Position numbers and translations under genes: made by a program. The notes below the pieces were generated by a model, which was not told the origin of the DNA, made no database searches, and saw only the letters and a list, made by a program, of their open reading frames with translations. DNA of 64,000 nucleotides from Paenibacillus sp. (GTDB taxonomy: Bacteria > Bacillota > Bacilli > Paenibacillales > NBRC-103111), in assembly GCA_031180825.1 (NCBI GenBank), contig JAPSLM010000008.1:1-64000 (forward strand). Reading direction: 5' to 3'. Shown in pieces: positions 59,090-64,000 of the stretch. The number at the start of each line of letters is the position of its first letter. The first letter of the stretch is position 1.

Positions 59090-60679
59090 TTATTTCGTTT
59101 TGCTGCGCAGAATCGCCGTCCGCGTCGCCTCGTCCCATTGAACGTCCATCCCGGTTTCTTCCGCAAAGAAACGCACCGGGACGAAGGTCAGGTTTTGCAA
59201 AATGTACGGCTCGACATCCATCGGCTTGATTTTTGCCTCCCGTCCGGGTACCGTATGTTTAAGCCCGGTCTTTCCGATATAGAGCTCGATCGTCTCTTCA
59301 CCCTTGGCGAGCTGTACGGAGCGGGCCGCTTCGTCGAACGTTACATTATAATCAAGCGCTTCCGCAATCGCCCGGATCGGAACCATCGTTCTTCCGTTCA
59401 CGATTTCCGGCGCGGCCTCGAACGCGAGCTGCTGCCGGTTCATGACGACTTTGACGCCGCCGTCCTCCGAAAGCTTGTCCGGCAGCCGATACAGACGGAC
59501 TTCGCGAAGCTTGTTGTTATAGGTGTCGGCCACCAGTACCGATCCGTCCGCACGGACGGCGACATCCATCGGACGGTGGAATGCGGCGCTTCCTTCAATA
59601 CCGTCGGCTTTTCCGGTTCTTTGGTCGGATGCCCCGGCAATCGTGCGGACTTGCCCGTCCAGCAAGTAACGAATCGCATGGTTATGACTGTCGGCAATAA
59701 CCAGCCCGCCCTCGTCCGTCAAGGCAAGCCCCGCCGGAAAATTAAATCTCGCTTCCGATACCGCTCCGTCGGCGAAGCCGCCCGGGACGTGAAGCTCTTT
59801 ATTCGTTGCCTGGCCTCCGCCCGCCAGCGTCGTTACCTTCCCCTGCTGCAAATCGATATACCGGATGCGCTGGTTCCCGGAATCGCTTACGAACAAATTT
59901 CCTTTGGCGTCCAGCGCCAGAGCCGTCGGTTCGTTAAATTTGGCGCTTTTCAAATCCCCGTCGGCAAAATCGCCCGCAGGCGACACTTGTCCGGGAAACA
60001 GCTCTGCGACGCGGGTCGACAAAGCGTTCAGCGTCTTGACTTCGCCCGCAGGCGATATGCTTCGGATCGCATGATTCAGCGAGTCCGCTACGTACAAGGT
60101 ACCGTCCGCCGCGACGGCCACGTCCGTCGGACGATAAAATAAAGCGTCGTTCCCTTTGCCGTCCTTTCTACCCAGCAGCCCGTTGCCGGCGACCGTGCTG
60201 ACCTGACCGGCGGCATCAATTTTACGGATCGCATGGTTTCCCGAATCGGCTACGTATACATTGCCGCTGGCATCGGCCGCAAGCCCTTGCGGCTCGCTGA
60301 AAAGCGAGGAATCGCTTTGGCCGTCCAGCAAAGCGCCGACGGGGAAGCCCTTGTCATCCTGCTTATAAGCCGCTCCGGCAAAAGTATCAACCGTTCCCTG
60401 CGACAGCTTGCGGATCCTCTGGTTTCGGGAATCCGAAACCAGTACCGTACCGTCCTTCAGCACAGCCAATCCTCCCGGCATCCGGAAGGATGCTGATGCG
60501 CCCGCTCCGTCCGCGCTCCCCAGGCCGCCGTTTCCGGCCAATGTCTCTGTCTCCGTTAACAGCTGCCCGCTTTCGCCCCGCAAGGCATCCTGCGACCAGG
60601 CGGCGGCTTGCGCGCCCGATGCGCCAATCACGGCGAACATAAGAAGCGACACGGCAATTCGTTTCGTTGCTTTCTTCAT
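59090..60679 (-). CDS. Secreted NHL-repeat protein with copper-amine-oxidase-N domain
   Basis: A 529-residue exported protein. After the signal peptide (RIAVSLLMFAVIGASGAQAA) come about six NHL repeats forming a beta-propeller (recurrent FNEPTALALDAKGNLFVSDS and GNQRIRYID patterns, residues 55-400). A C-terminal CuAO_N1 domain (MVPIRAIAEALDYNVTFDEA; FVPVRFFAEETGMDVQWDEA) follows. The latter is common in Paenibacillus surface proteins and is thought to bind the wall or matrix. AAGGAG precedes the ATG. It follows the FecR gene by 26 nt. Confidence 0.88.
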   Translation of the reverse strand: MKKATKRIAVSLLMFAVIGASGAQAAAWSQDALRGESGQLLTETETLAGNGGLGSADGAGASASFRMPGGLAVLKDGTVLVSDSRNQRIRKLSQGTVDTFAGAAYKQDDKGFPVGALLDGQSDSSLFSEPQGLAADASGNVYVADSGNHAIRKIDAAGQVSTVAGNGLLGRKDGKGNDALFYRPTDVAVAADGTLYVADSLNHAIRSISPAGEVKTLNALSTRVAELFPGQVSPAGDFADGDLKSAKFNEPTALALDAKGNLFVSDSGNQRIRYIDLQQGKVTTLAGGGQATNKELHVPGGFADGAVSEARFNFPAGLALTDEGGLVIADSHNHAIRYLLDGQVRTIAGASDQRTGKADGIEGSAAFHRPMDVAVRADGSVLVADTYNNKLREVRLYRLPDKLSEDGGVKVVMNRQQLAFEAAPEIVNGRTMVPIRAIAEALDYNVTFDEAARSVQLAKGEETIELYIGKTGLKHTVPGREAKIKPMDVEPYILQNLTFVPVRFFAEETGMDVQWDEATRTAILRSKTK

Positions 60680-60705
60680 GGCTTGCTCCTTCCCGTATCC
60701 AAACC

Positions 60706-62805
60706 TTACTTCGTGCCAACGCTAATCGATTGAATGTCTCTGCTTTCGTATACCGTATTCCCTTGTTTATCGATGATTTTGACATAGCCCAAGTCGACTT
60801 TGGCGGAACCCGCCGCCGAATCGACAATCGTTAAAGGCACGTTGACAAGCAAAGCATCTCCATTCAATTGAATAGGCTTTATCTCGCCGGAGCCCTGCGT
60901 TTCGAAAGCTGTCGCCGCATAGATCAATTCGCTCCGGGCTGCGTCGCTTGCCTGACGCAGCGTCTCGGCCGATTGGGAGCCATAGAATACGGTGCCGGGA
61001 GCAGGCGTCAGGTCTGCCGGACCTCTGTAATCCAGCGCCGCCTTATCGTAAAGCAGATGCGCTTCGACGGAATAAAACGGCGTAGCAGGCGTAAAGCCTT
61101 TCATCGTCAAAGCCAAACCGATGTTCCCGTCCTTGATGCCGCCGGCTTGCGACAACCCCATTCCCAAAATATGAATCGGCGGAATCGAAACCGGTTCGCT
61201 TGCCGCGGATTCGCGGGAAGCCAGCGCCGTTAAATTGTAAGTACCGGGCTCCAGTGCCCGAAGCGTAACGATGACCTCGCTGTCCCCCTGCCCGTCTGCG
61301 CGTCCGACTTCCTCCGTGCCGTTCAGCACACGGACGGTTGTCCCGGCGGCCGCCTTCAATTTAATCTGCACCGGATTCCGCATCGTCGTTTCCGCTGTCG
61401 GGCTGATCAGCACGGGAGCGGAGGGACGATCATCCGTGGAGCCTCCGCCCGAACCGCTGCCGCCGCCGGAATCGACGGGAGGCGAACTCGGACGGGACGA
61501 TGAATCGGGCGCCGGCAGTTTGGCGTTTTTCCTTTGGCTCTCCTCGAATCTCTTCTTTTCGTCCGCGCTAAGCGCGCTTGAATATTGCTCCGCTGCCTTT
61601 TGATCCGCTTCTGCAACGGCTTTTCGGTTCAGGTCCTGCATTCGCTGTCTTTCGGCTTCAATACGATCCAGCAAGGACGCAAGCCTCGCCTGAGTTTCAC
61701 GCAGTTTTCTTTGCTCCTGCTCGAAGGCTGCGTTTTTGTGCTCCGCCTGTTTCTTCAATTCCTCGACTTCCGGATCGATGCCCGCATGCTTATCCATAGC
61801 CGGAGGATTATGAATATCGAGCTTTCTGGAGGCGTCGGCCATATTCGCATTCGCATCATCCACAGCTTTTTGCGTCAGCTTGCCGGCGTCTACGGCCGAT
61901 TTGGCCAGATGAGACAGAAACCGGTCGAAATTGTTTTGGACGGCTTCCAGATCTGTCGGCGTCGTAATTTTCAGGATCGACTGCCCGTCCGGTTTTCCCA
62001 CGCCCTTATCCAGATTTTCCTTAAGCTTCGCTTTAATTTTGTCTTGTTCGGTTTGAATATCCCCGATATTCTTGATAAAGCTCGACAGCACTTTTTCATC
62101 CGCGGCTTCCGCCAATGCTTTGGGATCCGCATACTCCGCCCGGGTTCTCAGATCGTTGGTCGGTCCCGAGGAATTGAGCTTCACCTGCTGAGCCGGATAT
62201 ACCGACACGATTCCCGCATCCTGCGTTTGCCGGCCGTCCGCAGCCGATCCGGCTTCCGAAGCGGAGACGATTCCCGCCGCCACGGCCATTGTCGTTTCCC
62301 CCGTTTTTCCGCTGACGGACGTCATAAAGTTCGTTCCTCTGACGCCCATCACCGCCGTCGGCGTCTCGACCTCGAATTCATCCTCCGAGCCGATCAGCGA
62401 TCTGACCTTCGCCCATAAACTGCCTGCCCAGGATTTCACTTTCGTTTTTTTGCCGCCGTTTTTTTCAACCAAATCGGATATGTATACTTCGGAATTTTCC
62501 CCGATCGTAATCTCGTCCTCGCGGTCCACGACCCGCAGCACGACCGAGGAGGACGGGCCGGTTACGATCGAATCGCCCTGATTCAAATTCAAATCCTGGT
62601 ACACCGCGTAGGAGCGGGAGCCGCCCGATTTCTTGTACGTTGCCTCTCCCGTTACTTCAACGACAGCCGCCGACCGGGATGATTTCGCATTCGCCGGACC
62701 TGCGAGAGCCATGGAGGCTGTCCCTTGAAGCGCCATAGCGAAAACAAGCACCCAAGCCAGAGCCGGCTTCCGCTTCCGTCTATTGAACCGCACTGCGTTC
62801 GCCAC
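60706..62805 (-). CDS. Secreted FecR-domain protein with coiled coil and cohesin-like C-terminus
   Basis: A 699-residue protein. The basic N-terminus and hydrophobic stretch (ALAWVLVFAMALQGTASMAL) form a signal peptide. A FecR-type domain lies at about 45-160 (VEVTGEATYKKSGGSRSYAV; FEVETPTAVMGVRGTNFMTS). A long charged coiled coil follows (about 230-430), then a Ser/Gly linker, a Big-like module and a cohesin-like module (YSVEAHLLYDKAALDYRG). The GTG start 62805 is chosen for GGAGAGGAG upstream. It is the first gene of an operon with the NHL protein and lies directly downstream of a nucleotidyl cyclase gene. Confidence 0.82.
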   Translation of the reverse strand: MANAVRFNRRKRKPALAWVLVFAMALQGTASMALAGPANAKSSRSAAVVEVTGEATYKKSGGSRSYAVYQDLNLNQGDSIVTGPSSSVVLRVVDREDEITIGENSEVYISDLVEKNGGKKTKVKSWAGSLWAKVRSLIGSEDEFEVETPTAVMGVRGTNFMTSVSGKTGETTMAVAAGIVSASEAGSAADGRQTQDAGIVSVYPAQQVKLNSSGPTNDLRTRAEYADPKALAEAADEKVLSSFIKNIGDIQTEQDKIKAKLKENLDKGVGKPDGQSILKITTPTDLEAVQNNFDRFLSHLAKSAVDAGKLTQKAVDDANANMADASRKLDIHNPPAMDKHAGIDPEVEELKKQAEHKNAAFEQEQRKLRETQARLASLLDRIEAERQRMQDLNRKAVAEADQKAAEQYSSALSADEKKRFEESQRKNAKLPAPDSSSRPSSPPVDSGGGSGSGGGSTDDRPSAPVLISPTAETTMRNPVQIKLKAAAGTTVRVLNGTEEVGRADGQGDSEVIVTLRALEPGTYNLTALASRESAASEPVSIPPIHILGMGLSQAGGIKDGNIGLALTMKGFTPATPFYSVEAHLLYDKAALDYRGPADLTPAPGTVFYGSQSAETLRQASDAARSELIYAATAFETQGSGEIKPIQLNGDALLVNVPLTIVDSAAGSAKVDLGYVKIIDKQGNTVYESRDIQSISVGTK

Positions 62806-62842
62806 AACAAAACTCCTCTCCGGAATCAAAAAATCTATTCAT

Positions 62843-62871
62843 ATTGTAAAGTGAGACAAGGTATTATTCAA
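62843..62871 (-). promoter_or_regulatory. Promoter of the FecR-NHL operon
   Basis: On the minus strand TTGAAT (complement of 62866..62871), a 17-bp spacer and TACAAT (complement of 62843..62848) lie 37 bp before the FecR start. A near-consensus sigma-A promoter, so the operon can be expressed apart from the cyclase gene. Confidence 0.65.
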
Positions 62872-62924
62872 TGAAATTTACCAACGAACGCCTTTTTAAG
62901 ATGGAAATTCCGTATAGAGAACGT

Positions 62925-64000
62925 CTACTTGACGAAAGAGCCCGGTTCGGCTCCCGAAGCTTGAGCGTCTTTCATTCCCAGCACCTCAAAAAGCTTGAGC
63001 GGAGCGCTTTTGCCTTTCATTAACTTCTCCCCGGCGAAACGATAGTCGAAAGCATGCTTCGTCAGCTCGTAAGTCGCTTCGGACACGAGAATCTGATTCG
63101 GCTGCGTATTGGATTCGATCCGGGCGGCCGTATTCACGTTATCGCCAATCGCCGTATAGTCGACCCGCAAATAAGACCCGATATTGCCGACCACCACGTC
63201 GCCGGTGTTAATGCCGATGCCTACGCTGATCGAGACGCCATATTTTTCCATCACCTCGGCGCGCACTTGCTCCATACCCTTCTGAATTTCGCAGGCGGTT
63301 TTGACCGCACAATACGGATGGTTTGGCACATCCAACGGAGCGTTGTACAGGATCATCGCCGCATCCCCGATAAATTTGTCGATGGTGCCGCGGTTTTCAA
63401 GAGCCCGCTCCGTGATCAAGTTAAACATCATATTCAAGAAGTCGACCACTTCTTCGGGCTTCAGCTTCTCGGACAGCGAGGTAAACCCGCGGACGTCGAG
63501 GAACAGAATGGTAAGCTCCTTGCCGATCCCCCCGAGCTGAATTTCCTGCTCGCTGCTCGCAATCTCTTTAACAAGATCGGGCGAAATATAGCGTCCGAAC
63601 TGCGTCGTAATATAATTTTTTTGCTTCGTCTCAAAATACGTTTTCATGGACAAATTGCCGAAATAGGCGAGGAGTCCGCAAGCCACCGCATCGACAATGT
63701 CCAGATACCGGGAGGATGCGGCGAAATACCCGTACTGTCCGGCGAACAATAGAACGACAACCGCCAGTGCGACAATCGCTCCGCTGATGGCGCGAAGCCG
63801 CCAAGTCATCCACCCGAGCAGTAAAACGACCAGAAGCGTAAGCGCGAGCTCCATTCGCTTGTCTACGGGCAGCACGATCTGCTGCTTTAAGATCTGATTT
63901 AAAATATTGGCATGCGCATAGATCAGATGCATATGCTTCTCCACCGGGGTAATCCACTCGTCCGAGCCCGGAGCCGTATAGCCGACCAGCACAAGCCGGT
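62925..64000 (-). CDS. CHASE2-type adenylate/guanylate cyclase (5' end outside the window)
   Basis: The C-terminal part of a membrane class III nucleotidyl cyclase; the gene continues past 64000. The visible N-terminal stretch (LVGYTAPGSDEWITPVEKHM, HANILNQIL) is the end of an extracellular CHASE2 sensor. Three membrane helices follow (about 45-115 of the visible part). The catalytic domain starts LTILFLDVRGFTSLSEKLKP with the metal-binding Asp. Then come DKFIGDAAMILYNAP (second Asp), GINTGDVVVGNIGS and VDYTAIGDNVNTAARIES. The residue in the KFIGD position is the usual lysine, fitting adenylate cyclase, but nucleotide choice is not certain. FecR-domain proteins are often encoded near CHASE2 cyclases. 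Confidence 0.9.
   Translation of the reverse strand, partial: RLVLVGYTAPGSDEWITPVEKHMHLIYAHANILNQILKQQIVLPVDKRMELALTLLVVLLLGWMTWRLRAISGAIVALAVVVLLFAGQYGYFAASSRYLDIVDAVACGLLAYFGNLSMKTYFETKQKNYITTQFGRYISPDLVKEIASSEQEIQLGGIGKELTILFLDVRGFTSLSEKLKPEEVVDFLNMMFNLITERALENRGTIDKFIGDAAMILYNAPLDVPNHPYCAVKTACEIQKGMEQVRAEVMEKYGVSISVGIGINTGDVVVGNIGSYLRVDYTAIGDNVNTAARIESNTQPNQILVSEATYELTKHAFDYRFAGEKLMKGKSAPLKLFEVLGMKDAQASGAEPGSFVK

Overview
The window looks like a chromosomal segment of a Paenibacillaceae-type Firmicute (Paenibacillus or a close relative). GC content is moderately high, Shine-Dalgarno sites are strong, and TTG and GTG starts are common. Many Bacillus-type families appear together: the lipM / yqhH-yqhG neighbourhood, hutP-hutH, yhaO-yhaN, ykvI, yjdF, yqzE, xpt, relQ, queD-queE-queC, an LCP protein and a thermolysin-type protease. 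Most of the window is ordinary core genome with short intergenic regions, and many convergent gene pairs share one hairpin terminator.

Layout. Bases 0-5.5 kb hold a formamidase remnant, the B12-dependent ribonucleotide reductase nrdJ behind paired NrdR-box-like palindromes, D-amino-acid transaminase and the octanoyltransferase lipM. Bases 5.7-10.7 kb hold the SNF2 helicase yqhH with yqhG, a secreted protein whose frame runs through its own terminator, yqzE, and yjdF behind a probable yjdF riboswitch. Bases 10.7-18.5 kb hold argS, hsp20, a GNAT gene, hutP-hutH with a UAG-repeat antitermination site, and a merR-MFS efflux operon with a 19-bp-spacer promoter. Bases 18.9-21.2 kb hold two identical tRNA-Leu(CAG) genes enclosing an orphan ECF sigma factor, a truncated GNAT gene and an intact GNAT gene. 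Bases 21.4-31.4 kb hold the LCP protein, small membrane proteins, cbiZ, xpt, a lipoprotein, DedA, YkvI, an SDR and a DMT transporter.

Bases 31.4-38.5 kb hold the yhaO-yhaN nuclease/ATPase pair (yhaN has a very GC-rich Ala/Arg coiled-coil section), a GT4 glycosyltransferase and a membrane diguanylate cyclase. Bases 38.6-41.4 kb form an AT-rich accessory island: two XRE regulators, each fronted by a copy of the same ~100-bp operator/promoter repeat, a small hydrophobic peptide gene with signs of a frameshifted N-terminus, a PH-domain membrane protein, a decayed Hfq-like fragment and a 28-aa holin-like (Hol-Tox) peptide. This island is the best candidate for something undescribed. Bases 41.6-50.1 kb hold a TetR-map pair, the neutral protease, queD-queE-queC, rsmF, and a DMT transporter behind a clear FMN riboswitch, hence probably a flavin transporter. 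Bases 50.1-57.2 kb hold housekeeping genes including a HAD phosphatase, an rRNA pseudouridine synthase, a thioredoxin-like protein, PAP2, DUF309, relQ and pyrD. Bases 57.3-64 kb hold a 112-bp nested inverted repeat, an L,D-transpeptidase, an NHL/copper-amine-oxidase-N protein, a FecR-domain protein and a CHASE2-type nucleotidyl cyclase cut by the window end.

Two themes recur. Cobamide use appears as nrdJ plus the remodelling enzyme cbiZ. RNA-level control appears as FMN and yjdF riboswitches and HutP antitermination. All calls rest on reading the sequence and on family knowledge; no database search was run.
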